Part shown: positions 22,744 to 30,718 of the stretch, piece after piece | Layout: every line of letters begins with the position of its first letter | Position numbering within the stretch: position 1 is the stretch's first letter | DNA from: a virus | Direction: 5' to 3' (one strand) | Length of the DNA stretch: 64,000 nucleotides | Virus record (IMG/VR): IMGVR_UViG_3300027792_000013 | Location: 1-64,000 of that record | Notes under the pieces: model-generated | Database searches by the model: none | What the model saw: the letters and a program-made list of their open reading frames with translations, nothing else | What the model was told of the DNA's origin: nothing | Position numbers and translations under genes: made by a program

Positions 22744-23097
22744 CTATTTTATTCGTGCGTTGCTGTACGCACAGTACCCTAAAAATGCTGATAGTGCAAA
22801 GTTGCAAACTATCGGCAACCACCGGTTCTGCCTGCGAACCCTGGACATCCCCCAGATAATCAACTCCCCGGCAATTATTTTTGTAACTAATGCCAATGTA
22901 TCATTTTTATATAGTGGTCTAAACAACACATTAGATTCATAGGTACCAGGAATGTCCAGCGCCCGTATGGAGCTGTACCAATCCAAGGTATTTGTAGCTC
23001 GAAGTGTCCACTTGCTTGCTTCCCAAATGACATCACTTCCTATCAAATAGGGGGTGCAAAACAATAGAATTATAACAATAGTTTTTTTCATTGTCAT
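22744..23097 (-). CDS. Membrane/exported protein, possibly DUF5658-like (117 aa)
   Basis: A signal-type N-terminus (MKKTIVIILLFCTPYLIG) is followed by NTLDWYSSIRALDIPGTYESNVLFRP, which resembles the LDxxST...G..E.NP pattern of DUF5658-type membrane proteins, and by helices at about 68-82 and 93-110 (IVCNFALSAFLGYCAYS). It overlaps the upstream gene by ATGA. Composition is GC-richer than the surroundings. Function unknown. Confidence 0.58.
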   Translation of the reverse strand: MTMKKTIVIILLFCTPYLIGSDVIWEASKWTLRATNTLDWYSSIRALDIPGTYESNVLFRPLYKNDTLALVTKIIAGELIIWGMSRVRRQNRWLPIVCNFALSAFLGYCAYSNARIK

Positions 23098-23549
23098 AAC
23101 CCTTCTTCCTTTAACATGTTAGTTATTTGAGGATTTGACATTGCAATATCCAAAAACTCAATTCTCTCCCATATCTTTTCCGAAGTCAATACTTTTATCG
23201 CCCTGTCAATATAAAAGGCTATGAAAAGATCCAATTTAAATAACGGAGTAAAAAAACGCCCCGGCTCTGTACTTCGGATTAACCGAAGTTTTTTTCCTAG
23301 ACTAATTTTTGCGTTTTCCACGATTTGTGGCAGAGCTTTGTGGACCTCTGTCACAAACTTTTTGTTAAAAACAATGGGATTTTGACACGAGGAAAGTTCC
23401 CTGGTCAGCATATCCAGTGCTTTCCAGTCCTCTGAACAAACCTGAATGAGCTCTGTAACCGACATATCCCGAAATTTCGGGACATCCTCATTCTCCCAAC
23501 ATCTTTGGTAGACGTCGGGAGCGTGTGGATAATGAAACTTCTTGTTCAT
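23094..23549 (-). CDS. Hypothetical protein (151 aa)
   Basis: Helical protein starting MNKKFHYPHAPDVYQRCWE, with ELIQVCSEDWKALDMLTREL, FFTPLFKLDLFIAFYIDRAIKVL and a C-terminal IAMSNPQITNMLKEEGL. It has its own class II promoter and a GGAG site. No family is recognised. The GC content is higher than average. Confidence 0.58.
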   Translation of the reverse strand: MNKKFHYPHAPDVYQRCWENEDVPKFRDMSVTELIQVCSEDWKALDMLTRELSSCQNPIVFNKKFVTEVHKALPQIVENAKISLGKKLRLIRSTEPGRFFTPLFKLDLFIAFYIDRAIKVLTSEKIWERIEFLDIAMSNPQITNMLKEEGL

Positions 23550-23583
23550 TTTTGAACTCCTTATTAACTTTCTCCATATATTT

Positions 23584-23611
23584 ATTATAATATAAATTGA
23601 GAGAAAATCAA
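23584..23611 (-). promoter_or_regulatory. Class II promoter with upstream A/T block
   Basis: -35 TTGATT (23611-23606), 16-bp spacer, -10 TATAAT (23589-23584); conserved upstream block to about 23638. It drives the 23094-23549 gene and those behind it. Confidence 0.7.
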
Positions 23612-23642
23612 TAAAAATTTTTATTTTGTTAAATTTTATATA

Positions 23643-24653
23643 TTAAAATAGACCAAATAGAGATTGTTTACGAATAATAACTTTATCCTCATTATTAACT
23701 TCTCGTAAACAATACGGGGAAATAAATAAACATTCCCTATGTCGATTGACCATACCAGAGGTAATTTTACCCCCACCCAAATTTCCATATCCGCCACCAG
23801 CACTCCATTTATGTATCTTCCACCCAGACTCAACTAAAGATTTGTATTCAGTATCATATCCGGCCACTATTATTCTGTGAGTTTTCTTCTCCCCACGTAT
23901 CAAACACCATTTTTCAACATCATGAGAAACAGTAAGAGATTCTTTATGGTAAACTCTAGTATCTCTATCAGGATCGCCATACGGTGGATCAAAAAATATG
24001 CCGACCGTTCCCATGTTATCCTGCCAATTCCCGCCACATACACGACTCCAATCCCCACAGACCACTCGAACATAGCGCAATCGTTCTGATAGTCGGCGGA
24101 ACCAATCGTAGATATTGGTGTTGTACGAATCGGTAACCCTTTTCCCAGTGCCCATCGGATGTGGGAGCTTGTGTACCCCCTTCCCCGCATTGGTCAGGTG
24201 CGGGATCGACCCAACCCTAGTCAGCCCCGAACCAATCCAACACGACGCAGCCCATATCCAATACCCAGCCATTACTGGATCAAACCATTTATCGTCACTC
24301 AGCAACCCATCAATGAGCTTGCCCTCATTTGCGATCAGCGCTTTTTTCCTGGCCGACAAGTCGGCATGATTCACCGGCCAATCACACCACTTTGCGACCT
24401 CATCCGGCGCGAATTGCAAAGACCGCCATACATTCGCCACGTGCCCGTCCGCGTCACATACCGTTTCGACATGTGTTTGCTGGTCATAATCCGGCCTGCG
24501 CAATAATACCGCACCTGAACCGAAAAACGGTTCAATATAATGTTTGACATAGCCAAGAAACTTCCAAACTTTTTCGGCGATTATTGATTTACCCCCAAAA
24601 TAAGGGAAAGGTGCTGATAGTTTCACTTCATTGTCATTATATAACTGTTCCAT
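23643..24653 (-). CDS. D12-class DNA adenine N6-methyltransferase (Dam-like)
   Basis: The 336-residue protein has APFPYFGGKSIIAEKV at residue 14 (D12 N-terminal motif), YIEPFFGSGAVLLRRP near 38 (SAM-binding motif I) and IFFDPPYGDPDRD near 225 (catalytic DPPY). The spacing is that of Dam/D12 enzymes. Large parts are distinctly GC-richer than the phage average (GCC, CCC, CGC codons), which suggests recent transfer. It probably protects phage DNA from restriction or replaces a host mark. The target cannot be predicted from sequence. Confidence 0.85.
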   Translation of the reverse strand: MEQLYNDNEVKLSAPFPYFGGKSIIAEKVWKFLGYVKHYIEPFFGSGAVLLRRPDYDQQTHVETVCDADGHVANVWRSLQFAPDEVAKWCDWPVNHADLSARKKALIANEGKLIDGLLSDDKWFDPVMAGYWIWAASCWIGSGLTRVGSIPHLTNAGKGVHKLPHPMGTGKRVTDSYNTNIYDWFRRLSERLRYVRVVCGDWSRVCGGNWQDNMGTVGIFFDPPYGDPDRDTRVYHKESLTVSHDVEKWCLIRGEKKTHRIIVAGYDTEYKSLVESGWKIHKWSAGGGYGNLGGGKITSGMVNRHRECLFISPYCLREVNNEDKVIIRKQSLFGLF

Positions 24654-24705
24654 TTTTTACTATTCTTCAAATACTAAATACAATCCAAATAACAAGTAAA
24701 AATCG

Positions 24706-24972
24706 TCATGTTATTTTATCCTCTGGTAAAATTTCTACGGGCCAGATAATCGGGGTACATCCGCAATTAATACGAATAGCCGGGGAAGTCATTCCAAAAT
24801 TATCCCACGTCCATATACGGTCAAATTTTAATTCCGTCAAATCGTCATTAGACTGTACATACCCTGGCTCAAGTAATGGACATAATGAAGAACAGTGGAT
24901 TTCATGCCCCACTGCCCTTATACAAAGCAATTCCATAACAAAAATATCAGCTTTTTTTCTAATTTTTACCAT
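24706..24972 (-). CDS. Hypothetical protein (88 aa)
   Basis: Cys-rich with several Trp: VGHEIHCSSLCPLLEPGY, RIWTWDNFGMTSPAIRINCGCTPIIWPVEIL. It overlaps the upstream gene by 7 bases. The C-terminus NCGCTPIIWPVEILP recalls the ends of short phage proteins of unknown role. No family is recognised. Confidence 0.55.
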   Translation of the reverse strand: MVKIRKKADIFVMELLCIRAVGHEIHCSSLCPLLEPGYVQSNDDLTELKFDRIWTWDNFGMTSPAIRINCGCTPIIWPVEILPEDKIT

Positions 24973-25490
24973 TCTGAATTTTTCTCCTCAAAAGCTTCTT
25001 GTCTTGTTATTATAGAAAGATATTTTGGTGAAGATCTTTGATATTGCTCAGGTACCCCATCCATAAATTCTGGCCATAAATTCAAGTTAAAATCTCCGTA
25101 TAATGTATCTGGTTGATTTTGCCAACATTCAAATACGAAATTAAAAATTGGTTCTGCTTCGAACCAACTCTGACATGCAATAAAATTTGCTTTTTTATGA
25201 AGCATAAAAATTCTTCGTGCAACGGATTTTCTCCATTCATCTAATTTAACAGTGGCCATGTGAACATCAAAAATCTTACCGTGTCTACGTTGATCATCGA
25301 AATCAATTGCTTCAACAACAATACCGGAATTCAACTCATCAAATGCTGGTATTATTCCCAAAAATTTTCGCCATCTTTTTTCTTCGTTTTCCGGTATTTG
25401 TAACATCAACCCCGGCATACAATGTAAAAGATCTTCTGCCAATACCCTAACTATAATTTTTCCGTTGGTATTAATGCCTATGATTTCCAT
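24966..25490 (-). CDS. Hypothetical protein (174 aa)
   Basis: Starts IIGINTNGKIIVRVLAEDLLH, a beta unit, followed by helices with conserved-looking Trp (RWRKFLGIIPAFDEL; SWFEAEPIFNFVFECWQNQP). GAGGAG lies upstream, inside the 30-residue TM gene. No family is recognised. Confidence 0.57.
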   Translation of the reverse strand: MEIIGINTNGKIIVRVLAEDLLHCMPGLMLQIPENEEKRWRKFLGIIPAFDELNSGIVVEAIDFDDQRRHGKIFDVHMATVKLDEWRKSVARRIFMLHKKANFIACQSWFEAEPIFNFVFECWQNQPDTLYGDFNLNLWPEFMDGVPEQYQRSSPKYLSIITRQEAFEEKNSEW

Positions 25491-25563
25491 TTTTCTCCTC
25501 TAATGCTTTTTCAATCGTCCACCAAATAACAACAATAAAAATCATTACTATTAAAAAAATCAT
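25471..25563 (-). CDS. Single-helix membrane peptide (30 aa)
   Basis: ATG at 25563 overlaps the upstream stop (ATGA) and has AGGAG at 8 bases. The product is one TM helix (MIFLIVMIFIVVIWWTIEKAL begins it; 15 hydrophobic residues) with a short polar tail, and it contains the ribosome binding site of the next gene. Similar small hydrophobic genes occur elsewhere in this window. Confidence 0.5.
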   Translation of the reverse strand: MIFLIVMIFIVVIWWTIEKALEEKNGNHRH

Positions 25564-25961
25564 TGGTGTTCTCCTAAATGTAAATGCATTTTTGAAAACT
25601 CTTCGGTAGAATATACAACAACTTTACACCCAAACCCTCGCAAAAATGCTTGACATTTTGGACATGGTTTTGAATTCTTTAATTTACCAGATTTCGTCAT
25701 TCTGATATTAATTATCTCAAATGGAAGCTGATGGTTTAGAAGTCCTTTTGCTAATTTACATGCCATGAATTCACTGTGGTACATTTGATAGTTAGCATAT
25801 CTTGTTCCATTTATCATTGTTCCAGATTTGTTGGTAGACCAAGTTACCAATTTGTTTTCCTGGATAATGAAAGTATAATGTTTGTGTCCGTCTTTGCGCT
25901 GGTGGTTTGGTAAATGATTTTTAGCAATTCGCAAACATGTTCGTATAATGCTTTTATTCAT
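25560..25961 (-). CDS. Cytidine-deaminase-fold protein
   Basis: The 133-residue protein has the zinc motifs of the deaminase superfamily: YHSEFMACKLA (H-x-E, residues 63-65) and KPCPKCQAFLRGFG (PCxxC, residues about 99-103). The fold order (strand, HxE helix, PCxxC helix, VVYSTEEF strand) fits. dCMP deaminases are usual in T4-like phages, but this protein is shorter and starts with an RTCLRIAKNHLP helix seen in less-characterised members, so free nucleotide or RNA/DNA base could be the substrate. Confidence 0.72.
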   Translation of the reverse strand: MNKSIIRTCLRIAKNHLPNHQRKDGHKHYTFIIQENKLVTWSTNKSGTMINGTRYANYQMYHSEFMACKLAKGLLNHQLPFEIINIRMTKSGKLKNSKPCPKCQAFLRGFGCKVVVYSTEEFSKMHLHLGEHQ

Positions 25962-25983
25962 TTTTCACCACATATAAATTTTA

Positions 25984-26055
25984 TGGGCCTACCAGGAGTT
26001 GAACCCGGAACGCTTCGGTTATGAGCCGAGTGATCTACCATTGATCTATAGGCCC
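25984..26055 (-). tRNA. tRNA with anticodon CAT (Met, or Ile2 if lysidine-modified)
   Basis: A 72-base cloverleaf: acceptor GGGCCTA/TAGGCCC, D arm GATC-AATGGTA-GATC, anticodon loop CTCATAA (CAT), T arm CCGGG-TTCAACT-CCTGG, discriminator A and no encoded CCA. The lowest anticodon-stem pair is an A-C type mismatch. The first 10 bases overlap the 3' end of the phosphoesterase gene, so the transcript must be processed there. Elongator Met versus Ile(CAU) cannot be separated by eye. Confidence 0.88.
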
Positions 26056-26621
26056 TTTTCATTTTCTGAATACCCCGATATTTCTGCAAAATATTTTTCG
26101 GCTCTTTCTTTGATTTTGTTTTCAATAGTAACAATTGAGATTGGGAAAAAATTATTGTTGTCTACTCCTACATCAAACTTTAAGTTATCGTAATAAAGTC
26201 TATCACTTCGGGAATTATTTTCTCCATGACAATGCCCATGTAAATGAATATAGGCTTTGTCCTTTCCTTCCCAAGAAAAAATTGGATAATGAAATAATAC
26301 ATATCGATGATTTTCATATTTAAGAACATAATAGTCTTTAACAAATTCAAACGAGTTTTTTTGTTCTGTGTTTGGTGAATCGTGGTTACCTAAAATCCAA
26401 TGTTTTTTGCCATTTAACCTTTTAATCAGTTCCGTTGTTGGTTTAGTTTTCCCTAAAGACAAATCACCCAAAAAATATATGATATCATTTTTTGCTATTG
26501 TGTTATTCCAATTATCGATAAGAGTTTCGTGCATTTCCTCAAGGCCCAAAAATGGTCTACCTGCTCCCGCAGTCAAAATCTTTTCATGAAAAAAATGAGT
26601 ATCTGATGTAAACCAAATCAT
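26046..26621 (-). CDS. Calcineurin-like metallophosphoesterase, copy 2
   Basis: Motifs FTSDTHFFHEKI, FLGDLSLGKT, ILGNHDSPN, LFHYPIFSWEG and HLHGHCHGEN give a complete metal site in 191 residues. It is paralogous to the 17647-18219 protein but keeps the standard GNHD. The final codons and TAG stop lie inside the tRNA acceptor stem. The substrate is unknown; RNA-end or cyclic nucleotide cleavage are both possible. Confidence 0.82.
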   Translation of the reverse strand: MIWFTSDTHFFHEKILTAGAGRPFLGLEEMHETLIDNWNNTIAKNDIIYFLGDLSLGKTKPTTELIKRLNGKKHWILGNHDSPNTEQKNSFEFVKDYYVLKYENHRYVLFHYPIFSWEGKDKAYIHLHGHCHGENNSRSDRLYYDNLKFDVGVDNNNFFPISIVTIENKIKERAEKYFAEISGYSENEKGL

Positions 26622-27109
26622 TTTAAATCTCCACTTTTAAATCGTTTTATAATTTTATTGGTTTTAAATGGGGTTGGTATTTTAGGAATTGGTGTTGGTG
26701 TCACAGAAACAGGTGGATTCAACTTTGGCAATTCTTTTGTTACATTTTTACAAATTTGTTTTATTATGTTTTCCCATTTTTTAATTGCTTTTTTTCCATG
26801 ATCTATATTTAGAGGAGCCATCATTGCTAATTGTTTTGGATGGACTTCTTCTGGTTTCCATTGACCTTCTAAATTATAACATGAACAATGTGATGCTTGA
26901 TTGTAATATAATTTCTTATCTCTTTTGTATAAAATAATTGCATCGGCACAATCTCCTGTATCAATATAAGATGCAAATAAAATTTCTTTGTCAGTTGGGA
27001 AATCAATGATATGAAGTTCAACTAATATATCATGGACAGTAAATGGAGTTTCAATAAATGAATCATGAACTTCTTTTATATTCGCCCATTTGTTAAAATA
27101 TTTTGTCAT
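26618..27109 (-). CDS. Hypothetical protein with SHCSCY motif (163 aa)
   Basis: The central YYNQASHCSCYNLEGQWKPEEV motif, shortened here to QASHCSCY-LEGQW, recurs in phage proteins of unknown role and follows a GDCADAIILYKRD strand. A Pro-rich linker (PPVSVTPTPIPKIPTP) near residue 130 leads to a basic C-terminal peptide (NKIIKRFKSGDLK). It is coupled to the gp62-like gene. Function unknown. Confidence 0.58.
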   Translation of the reverse strand: MTKYFNKWANIKEVHDSFIETPFTVHDILVELHIIDFPTDKEILFASYIDTGDCADAIILYKRDKKLYYNQASHCSCYNLEGQWKPEEVHPKQLAMMAPLNIDHGKKAIKKWENIIKQICKNVTKELPKLNPPVSVTPTPIPKIPTPFKTNKIIKRFKSGDLK

Positions 27110-27504
27110 TTTTGAACTCCACCATAATCCAAAGATTTTTGCAAATCTTGAAGTCTCTTTTTAATCATAGGAAATATTTTCTCAATTTTTTTCAATGAGT
27201 ATTCCGGAAGAAATAGTTTTGCCACTTCAATGAGCTCTTGATGCTCTACTTGTTTTTCTTTTTTCAAATCTAGAAATGGTGCCTTTTTGAGTTTGTCACA
27301 ACCATAAAAATAGAACATATACACCGCCATTTTTTGCTGTGCCAATCCCCAGGTATTGACAGCATCAGCTAGAAATATATTCATTCTATCATGGGACATA
27401 ATTCTATTGAAACCCATAACATCAAAACTTTCCTGGATTATTTCATCAGAAAGCTTCTCTTTTTCGGTAATAACATTTCGGTAGATATCAAATACTGTTG
27501 CCAT
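27106..27504 (-). CDS. 62: Probable clamp-loader small subunit, T4 gp62-like
   Basis: The 132-residue protein follows the pattern of short gp62 proteins of T4-like marine phages: FDIYRNVITEKEKL at the N-terminus, FNRIMSHDRMNIFLAD (compare F-NR-LS), a Y-FYG segment and a C-terminal helix where SLKKIEKIF stands for the ---S---A---L region. In T4, gp62 joins four gp44 subunits to load the clamp. It lies 1.2 kb from the gp44-like gene on the same strand. T4 gp62 is longer (187). The match is moderate and rests partly on position. Confidence 0.6.
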   Translation of the reverse strand: MATVFDIYRNVITEKEKLSDEIIQESFDVMGFNRIMSHDRMNIFLADAVNTWGLAQQKMAVYMFYFYGCDKLKKAPFLDLKKEKQVEHQELIEVAKLFLPEYSLKKIEKIFPMIKKRLQDLQKSLDYGGVQK

Positions 27505-27509
27505 GGTAG

Positions 27510-28469
27510 TTAAAACATAAATTCGTTAGAAAGCATTAGAGACTTTTGAACTCGTTCATTGCCATTTGAAATCACCTGAAATGCCTTTAACAGCATATTG
27601 TAAATAGCCCAGCAAGTATCAACATTCTCATTGTACAAAATATTTTCGTAATATTCATCCCAGGTTTCCTTTAGTTTCTTTTTGTTTTTTAGATTTTTAT
27701 CTTTTCCAGAAAAGTAATTGGTGTAAAAATCAAATCCCTTAACAGAAATATCATAGCTTGCATCGGAGGAACCCGGCAAACAAGTTAAACATGGAATCTT
27801 TGAATATTTTTGAATTAAACAAAGTGCAATTGTAAATTCTTGTCTGGTTAAAAGGGACCAAAAACCCGCCGATATTTTGGAATCAATTCCTTCGGTTGAC
27901 ATGTCTTTGATTCTATCTGAAATTTTTGTCAACCGATCGTTTTCGAGCATTGATTTGATCATAATGTCAACAATTTCATTCAACTCTTTTTGAAAATTTC
28001 CTTTGTAGTGTTTGATTTGAATTTCGGCCACATTTTCTGATGGAACAACAATCATGTTCGAACAAATATAACGAAATAGGCCCAATCGAAACTTCAATCT
28101 GGTCAATCCATCATATGAATTTGTAACAACCAAAGTTACTCCCATATCATCTACTTTGATATCAGGGAATCCAAAAACCATTTGAAACATTGCGTTCTTT
28201 TTCTGCGATGACAATTCCGGAATAAAAATTGGTTTGGGATTATTAAATGTTTCAATTGCGTTTTTTAGATCCAAATTTTTGATTATTGGGTACAAATTCG
28301 TTCTCACGGAAATTGGGGATGCATCACCATCAGTTTTCTCTCGATATAAAATTTTCCATTTTGTTGCTTTACCTTTCAGCAAAACATTTTCAACTTTTGG
28401 TTCAAAAAACAAATCCTCGTTGTTGATTGGAAACCATTCAATATTTTTTGAAAAATCTAAGTTTACCAT
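27510..28469 (-). CDS. DUF932 domain protein
   Basis: The 319-residue protein has the DUF932 signature TNSYDGLTRLKFRLGLFRYICSNMIVV, seen here as NSYDG-T-LKF-LG-FR-ICSN, at about residues 113-138, plus an N-terminal DGDASPISVRTNLYPII. DUF932 proteins are common in phages and plasmids, with no defined activity. It sits between replication genes behind its own class I promoter, which suggests expression with the replisome. Confidence 0.75.
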   Translation of the reverse strand: MVNLDFSKNIEWFPINNEDLFFEPKVENVLLKGKATKWKILYREKTDGDASPISVRTNLYPIIKNLDLKNAIETFNNPKPIFIPELSSQKKNAMFQMVFGFPDIKVDDMGVTLVVTNSYDGLTRLKFRLGLFRYICSNMIVVPSENVAEIQIKHYKGNFQKELNEIVDIMIKSMLENDRLTKISDRIKDMSTEGIDSKISAGFWSLLTRQEFTIALCLIQKYSKIPCLTCLPGSSDASYDISVKGFDFYTNYFSGKDKNLKNKKKLKETWDEYYENILYNENVDTCWAIYNMLLKAFQVISNGNERVQKSLMLSNEFMF

Positions 28470-28490
28470 TTTAAACCTCCAATAAATTTT

Positions 28491-28519
28491 ATTATATAAT
28501 TATTTTTCATAAAACTTTA
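28491..28519 (-). promoter_or_regulatory. Class I promoter (TAAAGT-N17-TATAAT)
   Basis: -35 TAAAGT (28519-28514), 17-bp spacer, -10 TATAAT (28496-28491); GGAGG follows before the DUF932 gene. The -35 overlaps the stop of the upstream small gene. Confidence 0.66.
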
Positions 28520-28726
28520 TTTTTCTTCGATAAAAGAAAATTCTTTACAATTTTCAGCTGTTTTCAATTTTTCTTTGTATGCTTGCTCAGAATCTTCTGT
28601 TCCTTTACAATTCCATTTTCCTTTTGAACACCAAGATTCCCATTTTGTACCCGATGCGAGCCCCCTTGGAACCCCAGAACTAAATTTCCAATGTTTGCAT
28701 TCAAAACATCTTTTTGGACTATCCAT
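28517..28726 (-). CDS. Small Cys-rich protein (69 aa), putative zinc binding
   Basis: The ATG at 28726 has GAGGAG; a longer frame would overlap the gp44 gene. Sequence MDSPKRCFECKHWKFSS, then WCSKGKWNCKGT and a CKEF end: Cys pairs with Trp between them, as in small phage zinc proteins. It lies between clamp-loader gp44 and the DUF932 gene. Function unknown. Confidence 0.6.
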   Translation of the reverse strand: MDSPKRCFECKHWKFSSGVPRGLASGTKWESWCSKGKWNCKGTEDSEQAYKEKLKTAENCKEFSFIEEK

Positions 28727-28736
28727 TTTTATCTCC

Positions 28737-29693
28737 TCAAACAAATTCCAGGGATGACATAAATTCACAAATACAAGCCATCAAAGGAATTTCCTGATTA
28801 GGTGCAAATGAACTTTTGAATTGGTATCGATCAATAATTAGAACCGCTTCGGGAATTGATTTTGGTTTCACGAATTTTTCCAAATCATTAAAAAATTGTG
28901 TATAAACAAATTGCATGTCTTTTTGACCCAAATCCTTGACAAAACTTTGGGCTTTTTTGTAATTCTTCTCTTTAAGGATTTTATATAATTCGATGAATTT
29001 TGACTCATCCAACATAAACAAAAACCCTTCATCGATTTTTTTTGTGGCATAACTATAAAGCTGCAAATCCTCAAGGATTCTTCGCATATCTGGAAAAACT
29101 CTTTTGATATACTCTATAACCGCTTTTTGCCCCGCTGAATCAATTTCAATGTTTTCTTGTTTGAGTATATCAAATACTCGTAACGCAAATTGTTTCATTA
29201 GTTTTACTGACTCTTCTCTATCCCAAGTAAAATTGATGACTTGAAGTCTTGACAAAACTGGTTGAGTCAACTTTTGTGGATAGTTTACTGTAAAAATAAA
29301 TCTGGCATTTGCTGAACAGCCTTCAATTAATCCACGCAAGGCCTGTATAGATGTCTGAGTAAAATTATCTCCTTCATCATTAATAATGACTTTTGGGACA
29401 CCAGGAACATTGGATGCTGTTACCGCAAAGGTTTGAATCTTTGTTTTTAGGGCATCGATTCCACGCTCCAAAGATGTGTTATTGAAAATATAATCACAGC
29501 CCAGTTCCTCCACCAATGCCTTTGCACTCGTGGTTTTTCCTGTTCCCGGTCCACCACTTAATAGCAAATGTGGTATGTTTTTTTGTTGTACAAAAGTCCG
29601 AAATACGCTTTTTATTTTTTCGGGTAGAATAATATCTTCAATTGTTTTAGGTCGATACTTTTCTACCCAAAGACTCGATTCAATTTGATTCAT
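28737..29693 (-). CDS. 44: Clamp-loader ATPase subunit, T4 gp44-like
   Basis: The 318 residues (T4: 319) carry AAA+ motifs: WVEKYRPKTIEDI (N-terminal RFC box), GGPGTGKTTSAKAL (Walker A, residue 46), VIINDEGDNFT (Walker B region), and FIFTVNYPQKL (sensor 1) plus SRLQVINF with the RFC-type SRL. gp44 loads sliding clamp gp45 at primer ends. It is directly followed upstream by the gp45-like gene, in the T4 order 45-44. Confidence 0.9.
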   Translation of the reverse strand: MNQIESSLWVEKYRPKTIEDIILPEKIKSVFRTFVQQKNIPHLLLSGGPGTGKTTSAKALVEELGCDYIFNNTSLERGIDALKTKIQTFAVTASNVPGVPKVIINDEGDNFTQTSIQALRGLIEGCSANARFIFTVNYPQKLTQPVLSRLQVINFTWDREESVKLMKQFALRVFDILKQENIEIDSAGQKAVIEYIKRVFPDMRRILEDLQLYSYATKKIDEGFLFMLDESKFIELYKILKEKNYKKAQSFVKDLGQKDMQFVYTQFFNDLEKFVKPKSIPEAVLIIDRYQFKSSFAPNQEIPLMACICEFMSSLEFV

Positions 29694-29704
29694 TTACATT
29701 ACTC

Positions 29705-30436
29705 CTATTGAATAATTTTTCCTAAAAAGTATTCTAAACGCCCAAAAGCTTTTTGATCTGCTCGTAAATACGCTATAGATTCATTAAACAAAAGAACTTC
29801 GTAATCACAGCTATCAATTACTTTCATATCAGACATTTGAAAGGCGAAACTTCCGGTAAACCCATTGGCTAATATATTCTTCCCCAAAATCTTTTTGAAA
29901 TTATTTGAGGTTGGATTTTTTAAGTCTCGAACAACACCGACTACAACATCACCTTTTATTTCGAAAAACAAATAGTCATACTTCAAGGCTCCGCTCATTT
30001 TTCTCAGCTTAAGAAAGTCATCTTTACTGAATGTAAATTGGACATTTTTTATTTTGTCATCAAAAAAGTTTTCCTTTCGTAGAGGAGCTGCTTGGGCCTC
30101 CATAAGCTCTTGAACAGCTTGAGATGGGTACATAAATTTTGCCTGACTTGTTTTTGACTTCAAAATTAAAAAAACATCTTTAAATTCGATATCAAAATCT
30201 TTTTCAGTTTTGAATTCATCAACAACACTAAGAAAATCATTGAGGTCATAAATAGCAAATCTTGGAATTTGCTTTTCTGATTCCTCTAGTTCATAAAAGG
30301 CAGTGATTACATTGTCTCTAACACTAAGATATCCTTTATGTCCCTCCTTATTCCTGTCTTTATCATTGAAAATCAAACCTTTACTGATACCGGAAAAGTT
30401 TCGAAGTACTTCAATTGTTTTGTTTGTTAATACCAT
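29705..30436 (-). CDS. 45: Sliding clamp, T4 gp45-like
   Basis: The 243-residue protein follows gp45 (228) in its opening (LTNKTIEVLRNFSGISKGLIF compared with T4 TTALLKNFATINSGI), in FAIYDLNDFLSVV (T4 VAIYDLNGFLGIL) and in the late strand DYEVLLFNESIAYL (T4 YKLLLWAKG). It forms the processivity ring for polymerase and helps activate late transcription in T4. Start has GGAGG and a class I promoter at 30 bases. Confidence 0.85.
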   Translation of the reverse strand: MVLTNKTIEVLRNFSGISKGLIFNDKDRNKEGHKGYLSVRDNVITAFYELEESEKQIPRFAIYDLNDFLSVVDEFKTEKDFDIEFKDVFLILKSKTSQAKFMYPSQAVQELMEAQAAPLRKENFFDDKIKNVQFTFSKDDFLKLRKMSGALKYDYLFFEIKGDVVVGVVRDLKNPTSNNFKKILGKNILANGFTGSFAFQMSDMKVIDSCDYEVLLFNESIAYLRADQKAFGRLEYFLGKIIQ

Positions 30437-30457
30437 TTAAAACCTCCAATAAATTAT

Positions 30458-30486
30458 TATATAGTTATTTTTCAAAGAACTTTATA
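30458..30486 (-). promoter_or_regulatory. Class I promoter (TAAAGT-N17-TATAAT)
   Basis: -35 TAAAGT (30486-30481), 17-bp spacer, -10 TATAAT (30463-30458), driving the sliding-clamp and clamp-loader genes. Its leader (AATTTATTGGAGG) is nearly identical to that of the promoter at 28491. Confidence 0.68.
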
Positions 30487-30718
30487 GTTTCCACAAAATA
30501 ATTGAAACCCAACCCGTTATAGACGAAATTGTATACAAGACTAAATATTTTAAAAGATCTAATAGAGGATAGGTTTCTTCAATTCCTTGAAGAACCAAAG
30601 AAACTATTTTGTACCCAGAAAAAATCATTGTTAATAATGAACAAACACATAAAAGAATTAAAAACATACCCAAGGTGGCCCATAAAACCTGAAAACTAGT
30701 TTTCTTAAAATAGGTCAT
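30482..30718 (-). CDS. Small membrane protein (78 aa)
   Basis: Two hydrophobic helices at about residues 10-35 (VLWATLGMFLILLCVCSLLTMIF) and 55-75 (YLVLYTISSITGWVSIILW) with few charges. It starts with an ATGA overlap on the UDG stop. Function unknown. Confidence 0.6.
   Translation of the reverse strand: MTYFKKTSFQVLWATLGMFLILLCVCSLLTMIFSGYKIVSLVLQGIEETYPLLDLLKYLVLYTISSITGWVSIILWKL

Noticed and set aside
24115-24547. Several open plus-strand frames opposite the methylase
   Set aside because: They mirror the GC-rich codons of the methylase gene and have no start signals or recognisable protein features.
24660-24705. 11-codon frame between the methylase and the 88-residue gene
   Set aside because: Too short, with no ribosome binding site and no coupling to a downstream start.
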